Notes: generated by a model not told the origin, from the sequence alone. Positions 1-11,450 are shown, counted from the stretch's first letter. The stretch: DNA of 64,000 bases from Apus apus (GCF_020740795.1 NC_067283.1:109913706-109977705), one strand, 5' to 3'. Program-made: numbers and translations.

Positions 1-2876
1 CATGAACTGGGATGAAATCTGTTATGACATCAGTTGATGAGGCAGAGAAATGTAACTACCACAGGTTTCACAGATGGTGACCTGGAGCTCTGCAATTAAG
101 GGACTGCTCTAAAATCACGTATGAAGTTGGTCAAAAGGCAGTCTCTTAGGCAGTTAATGGCATTAGTCCTTTGTCACTTCTCTTTTTCTTTCTGGCTGCT
201 CCAAGTCTCTCTCTCTCTCACACATATATTTTATCCCCTTCAGAAATTCTCCCTCGTCACCTTGAATCCAGTCATCTAAACCACCTTGCATCCATAGTTG
301 CATCTCTCCCTTAAAAACTCCACTTATGCCAGTGTTTAGGGAATTGTCAGGCACTGGACCTCACAGACCAGAGAAGAGGAACCTATGTTGACACATCAGT
401 GAGGTACAGTTAACAGCTCCCTGATTCTTGGATAAGATTTCAGTCTGTATGTCTGGTTATCAGTCTTCTCAAGCAGACAGCTGCGTGGCAATAAAGCAAT
501 GGACACCTACCATGGAGAGACACACACATCCACTCTGGCTGCCTTACCTTCTGTTACTAGAAATAAGCTTATTTTCCCTCTCTTTAAGGGAGATTTAACT
601 TATTTTTTACTTTGTGCAATAGCAAAAAAGGACAGGTTCTTCATTATCCTTACTTAGATCACCCATAGCTATAACTTTTCTTGAGAGAAAAAAAAGCCAC
701 ACATCCTGGTGAAGTCATGTATGACTTGTCACATACAACACACAGTTGTTTTGGCATAGCTTTGTTTTTAAACGAGCAGGGGTAAGACGACAGAGATGCA
801 GGCCCACATCTTTAAAGAGAAAGTTTTGTCAGGTTTTACTAATCCACCTCTTTCCAAGGGGCTTCCTGTAAAATTTTATCACTTATTGCCACCTATATAT
901 ATGGACTGCTTGCAAGATGAACGCACAGATTTAGTAACACACAGATCAGACTGAAGGCAGAAGAATGGACAGAGTCCTCCTAGGATGCCAGCCATGGAAG
1001 AAGAGAGCTTGACCCTTGTGATACCTTAGCTTTATCCTGAGTATAATGCATATGGGATGGAATACTGTTGGTCAGTTTTGGGTCCTCTGTCCAGTTTGCT
1101 CTTCCCTGCAGCATGGTCACAGGTGTGAGTGACCCTTGTATGGCCTTTCATTCCTGGGACATAAGAAGTTTAGCAGAATCAAGCAGTGACCTTGTTTTTT
1201 ATAGAAGTATAGGTAAGAGCCTTTCTGCATACCACTCACATCATTACTTCTGCAGTAACTATGAACATCGAGAGTTACCAGTCCCAGGAGCAGACACTGT
1301 CTGAAAAATTTCAGAAAGTGCAGTCACTTAGAAGAGACTTAATCAAAAAGTAAAATTACTAAAGAGACAATTGGTTCTGTCCTAGCTCAAAATTAACACC
1401 AATGCAGAAAACTGATATTCTCTCTGCATTTTCACCCAAGGTGAAAATGAACTTTTAAGGAAACAAAACCTTCCCCAGTGTAGAGCTTTACTTCCGTATT
1501 TCAGACTCACATTTCCAAAATAATCCAAGTTTGGTTTCTGATCCCACAGAATCTAACAAGCAGTCAGCTACCTATTTATCTAATTTGAAGAAGCAAATGT
1601 AACCGAGAGACACAACTTCATAGGGTACGTATCTATTTCAGCATGACAGCCAGTAGTTCTGTAACACTAGTAGGTGCAGGAGCCCATGGGCTTCTGTCAA
1701 TGGCATGCCAATGTCATTGCACAAGAGGAGGAGAAAAGACCATCTTTCCAAGTGACCAGGACAGTAACTAACAAAGCTTTTCCTACAATTTGTCCATCAT
1801 ACATTTGTTTATTGTTTACGGTTTTAGTTATAAATTACAGGCTTCCTCAGAGTATGGATAATTAATCTTGTGAAAAACTACACCAGTTTTTTGTATTAAC
1901 AAGCCATTCACTGGTAACTGGGTAAATCTGCCTCAATAGGATAACTCTTGGGAACAAAGTTACACATGGTATCATGTTCGCAGAAATGGAGCCTCAGGGC
2001 CTGAAGACAATGCTATTCTGCTATTAGCTGCAGTGGGAGCAATGTGGGCTTTAAAATACTTTAAAAATCAAGAAAATCCTTATATGCACTGTAACGTGCA
2101 AGCTCTTACAGTTAACATTGTAACTGTCCCTAGAAGTGCCTTCCCTGTCTTTAATTAGGTGAGGTAGAGCTGCAATCCATCTCTCCCTTATAAAATGTGA
2201 ATTGGTTTTTAAAAGGTAGAATAGTGGGGTGCTACAGAAAATGGCTGCATCATTCACAATCTGTTATTAATTTTTTTTCCTGCACAAATACTCCTAGTTA
2301 AGCCGATGCTTTCCAACTGAAGCAGCTAACATCTGGTCTGGTCTGCAAAGACCAGACTGCAACCCCTTCATCTCTCACTGCAGGCATTTGCTGAGGCAGG
2401 TTGTCCCCCGGGAACCAGATCACTGAGGGTCTCTGCTCTCATTTCATACATCTGCCCCAGTTTGCTGCAGAACCAGGTGAAACGTGAAGCCAACAGAATT
2501 ACTTCCACAACTTCTCACCAGTGTGACCGGGGGGGTTTGCAATCTGCCTCGGAGGATTTTTCTTTCTAGCAGTTAAATTTGTTCAGTCTCACCGGATCGC
2601 TCTTTTTGTTTTGAACTTTTGGTATGGTATGGTTTCCTTTTGACTCCAGCTACTACCTCCAGAAAAGCAAGATGCTATTCCACAGTGCTGCACACAGCCC
2701 CACAGCCCTGGGTGAGGAGCACAATTACACTGAAGCTCATGGAAGCTCAGGGTCTAACTTCCTCAGTGATGGTCCCTATGGGTCGTACTGGGGCAGGTAA
2801 CTAAAAGCAAATGATGTATTACAAATCTTGATAGCTGTTTGGCACTCTGGTGAAGGAAGCATGGAAACAGAGTTAC
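1..2876 (-). other. AQP4 intron 4 (3' part beyond the window)
   Basis: These 2.9 kb follow the donor of AQP4 exon 4. I looked on the minus strand for the terminal exon (helix 6, then a basic and acidic C-terminal tail) and saw nothing like it. No CR1 or LTR signature, RNA gene or strong ORF is apparent. Short AT-rich stretches only. Confidence 0.7.
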
Positions 2877-2957
2877 CCATTGGTTTTCCCATCTCCCCAT
2901 AATGACAGCAGGTCCAAATGATCGAGCAGGGTTCATACTGGCACCGGTGTAATTGAT
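2877..2957 (-). CDS. AQP4: AQP4 coding exon 4: residues 205-231, second NPA box
   Basis: The acceptor GCTTTAG ends at 2958 and the donor GTAACT begins at 2876. The exon is 81 nt, phase 0, as in mammals. It encodes [20 protein letters not shown] followed by GRWENQW. The second pore motif NPA falls at 213-215 and the selectivity-filter Arg at 216. GRWENQW corresponds to the start of the last extracellular loop. The following exon, expected to begin with a YWVGP-like segment, is not visible in the remaining 2.9 kb of the window. Confidence 0.95.
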
Positions 2958-3324
2958 CTAAAGCAAAGACAATATGTTAAGTGTTATTAAAGTCTTGAAG
3001 ATAGTTATTCAGTTTCTGCTAGTCCTTATACTATGGGGACACCATGGTTTTGCATGGCTTCTAATCTTGACAGCAAGTATTGTCAGTCTCCTGAGACAGC
3101 ACAAAATTAACAAAGCTCTCACACAAACAGGCAGAAAATCTGTGATGCAACACGCTACCCAAGGGGACCTCCAGCTACTCCAAAGGGTTTTGGCATGGAT
3201 CCATAAGGAATACAGCAGCTATATAGCTAGAGTAGTTATAAAGGCCACAGAAGTTTCCATTAGCTTCTGAACTAGTCATAAAGGGACATGGGGTCTATTT
3301 TTTAAAGAGAAGCTATTAACTTAC

Positions 3325-3489
3325 AGCAAATAAATGTCCAATTGCAACAGAAAAGCCAATTGCTAAAGCTACTGAACCAGTGACATCACTTCGTTTTGAA
3401 TCACAGCTGGCAAAAATAGTAAAAACCAGCTGGAATGTAATTATCAATTCCACCAGGAGTCCATGGCCAGCGGAAAGATCCTTGTGTAC
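3325..3489 (-). CDS. AQP4: AQP4 coding exon 3: residues 150-204, membrane helices 4-5
   Basis: The acceptor CTTCCAG ends at 3490 and the donor GTAAGT begins at 3324. The exon is exactly 165 nt, phase 0 at both ends, the same size as its mammalian counterpart. It reads VHKDLSAGHGLLVELII and onward through TIFASCDSKRSDVTGSVALA to IGHLFA. The second extracellular loop, helix 4, the cytoplasmic loop with CDSKRSDVTGS and helix 5 are recognisable. His201 of GHLFA is the histidine of the aromatic/arginine selectivity filter in AQP4 (family knowledge). No internal stop or frameshift is present. Confidence 0.95.
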
Positions 3490-4389
3490 CTGGAAGAAGG
3501 GAAAGAAACACCGGAGATGAAAAAAAAGTGATATTTTCAGTCAGAAAACCACCAGATACATTAATTCTATTTCAACAAAACGTATTTCTGAATGGCACAC
3601 TGTGAAAGACAACAATGAAATTTAGAGGTACAGCTTCCCCCTAGTTTTCCTTTTTTTTAATTTTTATTTTGAGAGCCATGGAAAATTATTGCTGGACTAA
3701 GAATAGAAGGCATAAGAGTAACACCCAACAAGAACTTCAAAGTTAGACTGCAGAAGTATAGTTTATTTTTATACAAGGATTTGCAAATGCTGCACTTCCC
3801 CGTCACCATTTTTTTCTTGGGAGCACTGTAATTTACTATTCAATTATAAATTAATTAATTAGCCCTGACTTAATTAATTTAAATTTCAATTAAAAATTAA
3901 GCAGTGTGCAGCTCAAGTGCATTTTTAATAAGTGCTGCAACAGGGCTAACTGATGGCATTCCTTGTTAGTTCAGAACAAAGCTGAAATCTAAGCCACAAT
4001 CTATTTCAAAAGTATGTCATTTTCAATTGATGTTTTTTCAATCCCTATCATAATGGCATAGAATTAATTTCCCCCTCCCAAGCCCATATAAAAATGGCAT
4101 CTCATGCATATATTATTTAAATTCTGTATATATATATTAACATTACCTGCTGTCATCAGATTTGGGGAAGTTCTAGGAAAGAGAACTTCTATAAAAAGAA
4201 CAGCTATAGATATTATTACACTGCATAAACCAAACCTAGGGAGAGCTTTAAGCCCAGTCTAGATGTTGTAAATAAACCAGCAAGCTCTTGAAATCTCTAC
4301 TTGAGTTCTTTTTATTCTGCGTGACACTGATTATATTTTCTTAGGCTCTAGGCTAGTTTAAGTTCAAGAGCTGGAGGAGAAGTGATTAC
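3490..4389 (-). other. AQP4 intron 2
   Basis: A 900-bp intron between exons 2 and 3, bounded by GT and AG. The middle (about 3830-3905) is very AT-rich with repeated TTAATTA and AATTAA blocks; a short TATATATA run lies near 4127-4137. No repeat family is recognisable. Confidence 0.85.
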
Positions 4390-4804
4390 CGCAGTGACTC
4401 CCAGGCCTCCCACCACACTTGGTGGTGTGACAAGGTAAAGGATGCCTGCGCCCACGATGGCTCCCAGGCACTGGGCAAGAATGTAGAAGACTGACTTGGC
4501 GAGGCTGATCTTCCTCGTGCAGACCATGGCCACGGTCACAGCAGGGTTAACGTGGCCCCCGCTGATGTGTCCAAAGCACTGCACCATGGTTGCAATGCTG
4601 AGTCCAAAACAGAGGGAGATGAGGACCATGTCTATAGGCAGGGGGTTCTCTGCTCCACCCCAGTTAATCGTGGAGCCAAGGCTGAGGAGGACGAAAATGA
4701 GCATGGCCAAAAATTCTGCCGAAACAGCTTTCCAGAAGGGCTGAGTCCACACTCCTTTAAATGCCACCATGATGCTCTCACACTTACACAGACGTCCACA
4801 CTTA
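4390..4804 (-). CDS. AQP4: AQP4 coding exon 2: residues 11-149, including Met23 start and first NPA box
   Basis: The acceptor TTTTCAG is at 4807-4805 and the donor G|GTAATC begins at 4389. One base completes Gly11 and 138 codons follow. Residues 12-22 are KCGRLCKCESI, then Met23 (MVAFKGVW), the start of the short M23 isoform. Met23 has a strong context (A at -3, G at +4). The exon encodes the cytoplasmic N-terminus, membrane helices 1-3 and the first half-helix with the pore box GGHVNPAVT; it ends after LGVTA. Cys13 and Cys17, the palmitoylation sites that limit array formation in mammalian M1, are both kept, and Cys19 is additional. An open frame running past the donor to 4348 is intron read-through, not coding. 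Confidence 0.96.
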
Positions 4805-7595
4805 CTGAAAAGGAAAACAAAGCTTCATCAGAAGTCACCAAGTAAGCTTTATGCTGTCCTGTTAGGGGGTTGCTTTCTGACAGACTTTGGAGAGAAGGCG
4901 ACCATGCCAAGCATCCTTGGGCTGGGACAACCACCGATTGCACTCTCAGAGCAAATTTCCCTTAAAACACGACCAGTGTCTGAGCATCTGCAGGACGCAA
5001 GGTGATTAATCACCCCTTGAGATAAGTCTGTCTGTATAGCTTCAGTTCACAAAAAGCAACCTCTGTATCTTTTGACATAACTGAGCAAGAAAACAAGGGT
5101 ATTATTCTACACCAGTTGACTTCTGCCTGACTTGAGAATCTTGTACAAGCCCTACCACTTCCAGTGGCCTGTTGACCATCATCCTCATTAAATCAATGGG
5201 TATCCTCTTTTTCTAAGCAAATCTGTACTTGTCACAAAGCAGGTATGACAGTTCAATAAAAAGCAGCATCTTAGTCGAACCCCAATGCTTTTGCTAACAG
5301 AGTTGGGAGGCTGCCGTGGGAGCTATAAGAAAAAGTCTATTTGTTTGAACACTTGCACAAACCAATATTTCAATTTATATTTATGCAAAGAGCAGTTTCT
5401 TCACTGTGGATGCAGGGTAAAAATTGAATTCAGCCAGAAGAATAGATGGAGTCCTAAATTCTGACCTTTAAATCAATCATGCAACCAATAAAGTGCTTTC
5501 TTTTGCTCTAAAGGTGTCAAGTAAGCTGTGAAATGGGGCAATATTTTCTGTATGTGTAATGTGTAAAATTCTGTGTGTCAAAGAAAGAAGTGTCTTTATT
5601 TTCCTCTGTGTCTGGAGATGCTATTTATTAGTCTACACTGCCTTCCTGATGAGTTACAATTTTGCTAGATGTTCAGATACCTATGAAAGTGGGTCACCAA
5701 AGAAAAGTTATTTGTGGTATTAATAAATTAGGAGAATAAGCCAAAAGGGAAGCATTTTAATGAGTTTCTAAGGAATGCTAATGATTCTTCTCTAAAAACA
5801 AAAGCAAAAAACCTCCAACCTCTCCAAAAAGTAGGAAACAAAAGAAATAATATTCAGCTGCTACATTTGGGAACAGAATTTCAAGTGGAATTTATGCTCA
5901 GTTATCTAAGGTAACTTAGCTACAATGCATATTTAATACCCCTTACATTAAAAAGAAGCATAAAAGGCATGTCTGCCCTTTTCAAGTTACTGCAAGAGGA
6001 ATGGCCCATGAATTTCTTAAGAGTTGCAGTGAGTTAGGGAATAGCAATTTAATCCTGTGACTAGAGCAAATAATTTGTTTCCCTGTCTCATTTCTTATGC
6101 TAATTTACTGTGTATTTTGGATAGGTCATTTGAACTCTATCTCAGTACTCCAGACTCTCAGATGAGAACAAGAATTACATTATCTCCTCCAAATGGCTCT
6201 TGTAAAGTGTTTGTGAAGAGATCTGAGAGACCTGAATGGGACTTGCTCTGCCAGAGAAGAATTGAAGCCAGAGCCTCAAAAGAGAATAAAGTCATGCCCG
6301 AAATCTTCTGCTTTTGGGTCAAACTTGAGACAAATGGAAAGATGTTTCTCTAAGATGTCTTATTAACAGTAAGTTAATGACCAACTATCTAGACTAGAGT
6401 TTTGGTTCAAAATGGCTCTAAAGTCATTGCCACCCCCAATGCTGAAGCTCACAGGCATCCGATCATCTTTACCTTTGAACCCTATGCCCAGATTCTCACT
6501 GAAAACTAAAGGGTTACTTCTGAAGCAAATTATTATTTCCTCACTAGTAATTTAATTTAGTGACCTTAGTAAGACACAGGTGCTATATCCATACTGAAAA
6601 AAGCTCATTTTCCTGGGGCACATCCCAGGTGAATGTTTCATCTAGGGATGAGGAATATGCTGAAGCCCATGGAAAAGAAACCTGAACTACTGATGGGCCT
6701 GTCTAGTAGCAGGCTACCACTTATGAAAAGCAGATCTCATACTGCTTCTCCAGCTGAGACCAGTCAATAATTTTGCAGCACTGAAAATGGAAAAATGCTG
6801 CATGCAAGCCAAATGTGTAACTCAAACACAGAAGCTTGCTCATCAACATAAAGAAAGTTTATGTTCTAAATCAGCATCCTACACAGAAAACAATCAAAAT
6901 GGTAGAACTACACTCTAAGCTATACTTTGACAGTTAATAATCTAAACATCTATTTTTAATGCACACGTGTTTTTCTGAAGCAGTCTGTTTTTCTATGATT
7001 TCAACATCCAGCAAAATGCCCAGCTGTCATGGCCAAACTTCTCTCAAACTGCACATTTTTCTTCATCACAGCAAAAAAACCACCAACCCTACAAATGTTA
7101 GTAACAGCTGAATACTGTGTTTGAACCCCCCGTCCAGGTTTTCGCTTAAATCCAAAGCATATCAGCAACTTAGAAACCAACATCACCCACAACATTCACT
7201 ATTAATTTCCAGCATGCAGTCCATTTAAATGCTTGAGATGAGACAGAGAGAGTGATGGTTGTGCCAGGTCTGAAACCAAAAAGTGACTTTCCAGCAGCTA
7301 AGAGTTGTCATTGAAGTCACAAAACAATTTTTTTGAAGTGGTTGCTGTTCGTGGTTGCCTTAGATAAATACCAAATACAACGGAAGACCAGGAAGACTCT
7401 TTTATGTTACGACCACACATTCGTTTCACATGAGGCCACACTTCAGATTCTCTGGTCTGGACTACCAAGATTAGAGAGTAGACTGATAGGAGCAAGGTAG
7501 GTTTTTTGAGCTCACGTTGCCATCAGGACTGCAGAAGTGATTATGGCTTTAAAGCCATAAAAACAGAAATAATAACAAAGGCTTCAGAAGGAAGC

Positions 7596-7613
7596 GGGGG
7601 GGGGGGGGGGGGG
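7596..7613 (+). repeat. poly(G) run, 18 G
   Basis: Eighteen consecutive G residues in AQP4 intron 1. Such runs can form quadruplexes and are error-prone in sequencing, so the length is uncertain. Confidence 0.95.
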
Positions 7614-8113
7614 AAGGTATTTTATTTTTTTTTTTCCTTTTCTAACTACTGTCACTACTCGCAGTGGAGCAACCAGCCTGGGGGTGGGCTTGCAGCCAGC
7701 CACTCCACACGACATACTGTGGCATAGAAGTTTTGTGCGTGCTGCAGCTATTTCCAGTGGCATCTCCTCAGCAAACTCACGTACTCCCCGACCTGCTGCT
7801 GGCACGGCCGGCTCTGGCTCAAATGGACATCAGGCACCCACTTGCCAGCTTGGGGGGAGGCGGGGGCCAGGCTACTGTGGCAATGCAATGGCATTCTCGC
7901 AGGTCTTGCTTAGAACTATTTCGCCTCATTTTCCAGGACAACGTCGAATGAGCTACTGGCACGGGTATCTACAGGAGGTGGGAAGTAGAAGCTTGGGAGC
8001 CCGGCACACAAGCTGTTAGGCTGTACGGGAGCGGGGCTTTCTGCACGCAAGGTGTCTCTGTCGCAGGGACCGCAAGCGGCGAATAAAGCGAAGTTTTAAA
8101 GGGCGGAAAAAGA

Positions 8114-8128
8114 GGGGGGGGGGGGGGG
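8114..8128 (+). repeat. poly(G) run, 15 G
   Basis: Fifteen consecutive G residues at the edge of the AQP4 CpG-rich block, in intron 1 about 310 bp downstream of the M1 exon on the minus strand. Confidence 0.95.
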
Positions 8129-8436
8129 TTTGCAACCCTCTGCCCCTCTTCGCACCTCCAGTCTGAAAACCCAGGCACGACTGAAACGCTCCCTCAGTGC
8201 CCTCAGGGAGGTGGAACGGTGGGGCTGCCCGTCGGTACAACACGCCGGGGAACGGCAGCGCTCCCGAGCCGCCCCTCTAGCGCAGCCCGGGGGACGGACA
8301 CCCGAGGGCTCCCCACGGGCGCGGCGAAGGGCCCCCCCATCCCGCAGCCACGCACCCCGCGTCCCGAGGCTCTCCCACAGAGCCGTCTCCGCTTGAGATG
8401 GCTGCCCCCTCCCTCCGCGGGGGCCCGCGCACTCAC

Positions 8437-8468
8437 CCGCGGCGCGGCGCGGCCGCTCCGTCGCTCAT
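8437..8468 (-). CDS. AQP4: AQP4 coding exon 1: M1-isoform start, residues 1-10 plus two bases of codon 11
   Basis: Reading from 8468 on the minus strand gives MSDGAAAPRR followed by GG, then a consensus donor GTGAGT at 8436-8431. The next exon opens with T, completing Gly11 (GG|T) and running on into KCGRLCKC. The MSD start, the basic run and the split glycine codon match the first exon of mammalian AQP4, which encodes the long M1 isoform. The start context is moderate (G at -3, A at +4), weaker than that of Met23, which fits the known leaky scanning from M1 to M23. The exon lies in very GC-rich, CpG-rich sequence. The 5' UTR extends to higher coordinates; its transcription start cannot be read from sequence alone. 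Confidence 0.85.
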
Positions 8469-8873
8469 GCCTCCCCGGCGGGCGCGGCGGCGCGGCGGGG
8501 GAGCGGGGCCGGCCGGGGTGGGCGCGGGGCGGGGGCCGGGGGGGTGGCCCGGCGGGCGGGCATGCGGCTGCTCGGCGCCGAGCTCCCCTACCTGCTGCTC
8601 CCGGCGGGACAAGGGTACTTGAGGAACTGCCGCCCCGAGCCCCGGCCGCGGGTCAGCTGCGATCATGTGAATATGCAGATTAATTCAGGGGGTTCGCGGC
8701 TGCCTGCGGAGAGAAGGAGCCAAGGCCGGAGCTCGGGAGAGAGCCCACTCTTGGCTCTGCAGCGGGGGCTGCGCAGCGTTGGGATGGACTCCGAGGTTTC
8801 TCAGTTTCTTCACTGCCACACGCTGCATTCAAGGAAAAAAAAAGTCAAAGCAACTCCGCAGCCAGGGAGCTTT

Positions 8874-9325
8874 CATAGAATCACAGAATCACAGAATGTT
8901 TTGGGTTGGATTGGATCTTAAAGATCACCTAATTCTCACCCACTGCCAGGGGCAGGGACACCTCCCACTAAACCAGGTCGCTCAAAGCTCCCTCCAACCT
9001 GGCCGAGAAGACTTCCAGGGAGGGGGCATCACAACTTCCCTGGGCACCCTGTGCCAATTGTCTCACCGTCCTTACAAGAAATAATTTCTTCCCAATATCT
9101 AATCTAAATATGCCCTCTTCCAGTCTGAAATAGTTACCCCTTGTTCTACCACTCCATGCCCTTGGAAAAGGTTCCCCCCCCCAGCTTTCCTGTAGGCCCC
9201 CTTCAGGTACTGGAAGGCCACCCAGGTCTCCCTAGAGCCTTCTCCAGGCTGAACAAGCCCAGGTTTCCCCCACCTGCCTTCACAGTGGAACTGCCCCAAC
9301 CCTCTCATCATCTTTATGGTTCTTC
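8874..9325 (-). mobile_element. CR1 LINE 3' fragment, minus orientation
   Basis: The plus strand opens with ATAGAATCACAGAATCACAG and TTTTGGGTTGGATT, the reverse complement of the bird CR1 3' end, and continues through the usual 3' domain (plus-strand CCAGGGGCAGGGACACCTCC, then CCTGTAGGCCCCCTTCAGGTAC and TTCTCCAGGCTGAAC). Only the last 450 bp of the element are present, as is typical of 5'-truncated copies. It lies about 400 bp upstream of AQP4 exon 1. No intact coding frame. Confidence 0.9.
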
Positions 9326-9689
9326 TCTTGGATACAAAAGAGGCAAAGTGGTTTTATTTGTTGGAAGTTGCTAAATAAAGTTTTGCCTAGTGTGGAAAGC
9401 TAGTGGAGGCCACTGAAAAGAACTGTTGAAATTAGACCATGAGGCTGGTGAGGAAATTCAGGTGGTCCCCACCTTGAGAAGACTCTATGGCATGAAAACA
9501 ATCCAATGAAAAAACAGCCCCTGACTTCAGAAGAAATTAATAAGAAAAAATTAATAAGAAAAACCAAAGTTGCTTAACTTTCCAGGCATAATTATTTTGT
9601 TAGAAACTTGAAGAAGACAGGGGTGAAAATGGAACAGGTTATCTAGAAAATACTTTTTTTACACTAGTGGCTTAGACCTTTGCATGCAG

Positions 9690-9979
9690 TAAAAGAACCT
9701 GAGCATAAGTTACATAGAAAACATTTTAAGGGACATGTTCAGGTGTTAAATGGGGCTAAATTTGCATGCACAGAGAAAGTACATCTACTGCCATGCATCC
9801 ATTCAGCAACAGAGAAAGAAATCAAAGTTTGGCAGGATGATCAGCCAGCCTGTACAGAACACACTGTACCAGATAAACCTTCTGACCATTATGAAACAGT
9901 ACAAAATCTGAATAACTACTTTGAGCATGGAAACCATGGACAGAAAGTCCTCTCCTACCTTCTGCTAGGAGATTGTAGG
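9690..9979 (+). other. Open stretch with exon-like edges, unrecognised
   Basis: The reading frame is open from an upstream stop near 9669 through 9979. A possible acceptor (TTTGCATGCAG) ends at 9689 and a possible donor (AG|GTAATA) begins at 9980. The translated part begins KEPEHKLHRKHFKGH and ends KVLSYLLLGDCR; I do not recognise it. It would be transcribed away from AQP4, starting about 1.2 kb from the AQP4 CpG block. About 100 codons without a stop is near what chance produces in 64 kb of this composition, so the call is weak. It could equally be non-coding. Confidence 0.2.
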
Positions 9980-11435
9980 TAATAATTTACGCCATTGAAA
10001 AGCAAGTATAATGTATAACACTATCAATTCAGGATGGTCTGGACAAATTTGTACACACAGCAATAAAAAAGTCATGCCCGTGTGTTAAACACTTACTGAT
10101 CACAGTTTATGGTAAATGCAGGTGATAATGAAGTACAAATGTAGGGGTTTCTCTTATGTTTGCCTGCTCTGTCCCTAAAGCCATGTCATAAAGGATGCCA
10201 AGAGACACTCACAAAGAAAAACAGCTGGCTGGATGTTTGCCTTTCTTCTTTTCAAGCTTCACTTCATTTGCTGATGTCTTGAGCTTAGTCAAGAGGGGGT
10301 GCAGTCATCATTGCACAGCTCTGCTCTTTCATTTGGTGCATTTGATTTTTCAGTCTATGCCCTTCACAACCTGGTACAGTGATTCTAGAAACTTCAACTC
10401 CTAACACTGTCTTATTGATACATAAGCCCACTGTATACTTCATATACTCCAAGACCAACTTTTTCGTTCGAGGCTGCCAGAGGAGTTTGTCACAGTGAAA
10501 GGATTTAATATAGGGTGTTTTTCAGCATAAGGTTTTTTTACCCCTATTCCCTTCCTCCCCTCTGCCAGGAATTACTGTACAAAAAGTTCCTTTTTTAATG
10601 CTCTGTTTCAAACACCTGTGGCTTCCCTTGATGTGGCTTGAATGGGCCACATCTTTTCCCACCTGCATTTGGTGAAGTCATTATCTGATTATTTCAGCCT
10701 TTCATGCCACTGCTACTTCTGTCATAGAAATTCTTTCCTCTGTTGTTCTAAAAACTACAAAAGGCACCCATACAAACCTCAAATTTCTTTCTAGTTTTGG
10801 AGCTGGCTGCTTCCAATCAGGGCTGAGTTTGCTTTCATAGCTTTGCCCTGACAACACACTTGTTCTTTGGCACCTTGCCTCCTGCAGCCCGTTTGTTTGT
10901 TCACAAACAAAATTTGCTCAACTAAACCAGTAATTGCTTTTCCTTTCCTTGCAGATAGTGTATATCTGCTCTTTTTGATCTGCAGACCGGATCACTGCCA
11001 CATGGAGAAGCTGAAACATTAATAGCTTCTGTCACTGCTACCATTCTTACTGCAAAAGATCTTCTGGAGGATTAGACAAAGGTTGTGGCCGCATAAACAG
11101 AGGAAGGCGATGCTTTGGGCACAAACCTGGAGCAAACTGCACTGTGCCAGCTCTGATCAAAGAAACAGACTATGTTCTGTTGAAAGCACAGAAGGCAAGG
11201 AAGACATCCCTTGAGATGGCACTGAAAAACAGACGAAAGCTGCCCCAGTTTGTCCAGGGAAAAAATATGTCAATGTTGGGAGTGGGGACCACAAAGGTTC
11301 TTTCTGTTTCTCATTTTGGACTTATGCACAAGGATGAAATATTCCTCCTGCTACTGTGATCAACACAGTTAAGGAAATAACTTACAAAATAATATACATG
11401 AAAAATTTAAAATGGTGTTAAAGCTCAATCCATTT

Positions 11436-11450
11436 GGGGGGGGGGGGGGG
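11436..11450 (+). repeat. poly(G) run, 15 G
   Basis: Fifteen consecutive G residues in intergenic DNA; the length may vary. Confidence 0.95.

Larger units (their letters stand above)
4805..8436 (-). other. AQP4 intron 1
   Basis: A 3.6-kb intron between the M1 exon and the M23 exon. In mammals additional non-coding 5' exons and the M23 promoter lie in the equivalent interval (established knowledge); I could not pinpoint one here. The distal part holds the G homopolymers at 7596-7613 and 8114-8128 and grades into the CpG-rich promoter block. No CR1 or LTR sequence was recognised. Confidence 0.8.
1..8468 (-). other. AQP4: AQP4 gene, partial (four of the expected five coding exons)
   Basis: This is the gene span of aquaporin-4, the water channel of astrocyte end-feet and several epithelia. 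Four minus-strand coding exons with consensus splice sites join in frame into residues 1-231. The lengths (32 nt, 415 nt, 165 nt and 81 nt) give residue numbering identical to mammalian AQP4: Met1 and Met23, an NPA box near residue 97, His201, and the second NPA at 213-215 with Arg216. The final exon, which should carry the last helix and the cytoplasmic tail, was searched for on the minus strand between 1 and 2876 and not found, so it probably lies before the window. The gene lies next to CHST9 on the same strand, the arrangement known from the human 18q11 region (established knowledge). Confidence 0.95.
8010..8790 (-). promoter_or_regulatory. CpG-rich block over AQP4 exon 1, probable promoter
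   Basis: Base composition changes sharply here from about 40% to well above 65% G+C with dense CpG (for example 8421-8580, where CGCGGCG-type runs dominate). The block covers the M1 exon (8437-8468), its donor and the sequence immediately upstream on the minus strand. Bird CpG islands usually mark promoters, so this is most likely the AQP4 promoter. It could also fire in the plus direction. No TATA box could be assigned with confidence. Several 60-150-codon open frames across it on both strands are by-products of the GC richness. Confidence 0.6.

Noticed and set aside
4348-4389. Extension of AQP4 exon 2 past the donor to a stop at 4348
   Set aside because: The consensus donor GTAATC at 4389 and perfect in-frame joining to the exon at 3489 show it is intron.
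8203-8921. Several 70-154-codon open frames over the CpG-rich block on both strands
   Set aside because: GC-rich DNA has few stops. They overlap each other, and AQP4 exon 1 with its donor explains the real coding content.
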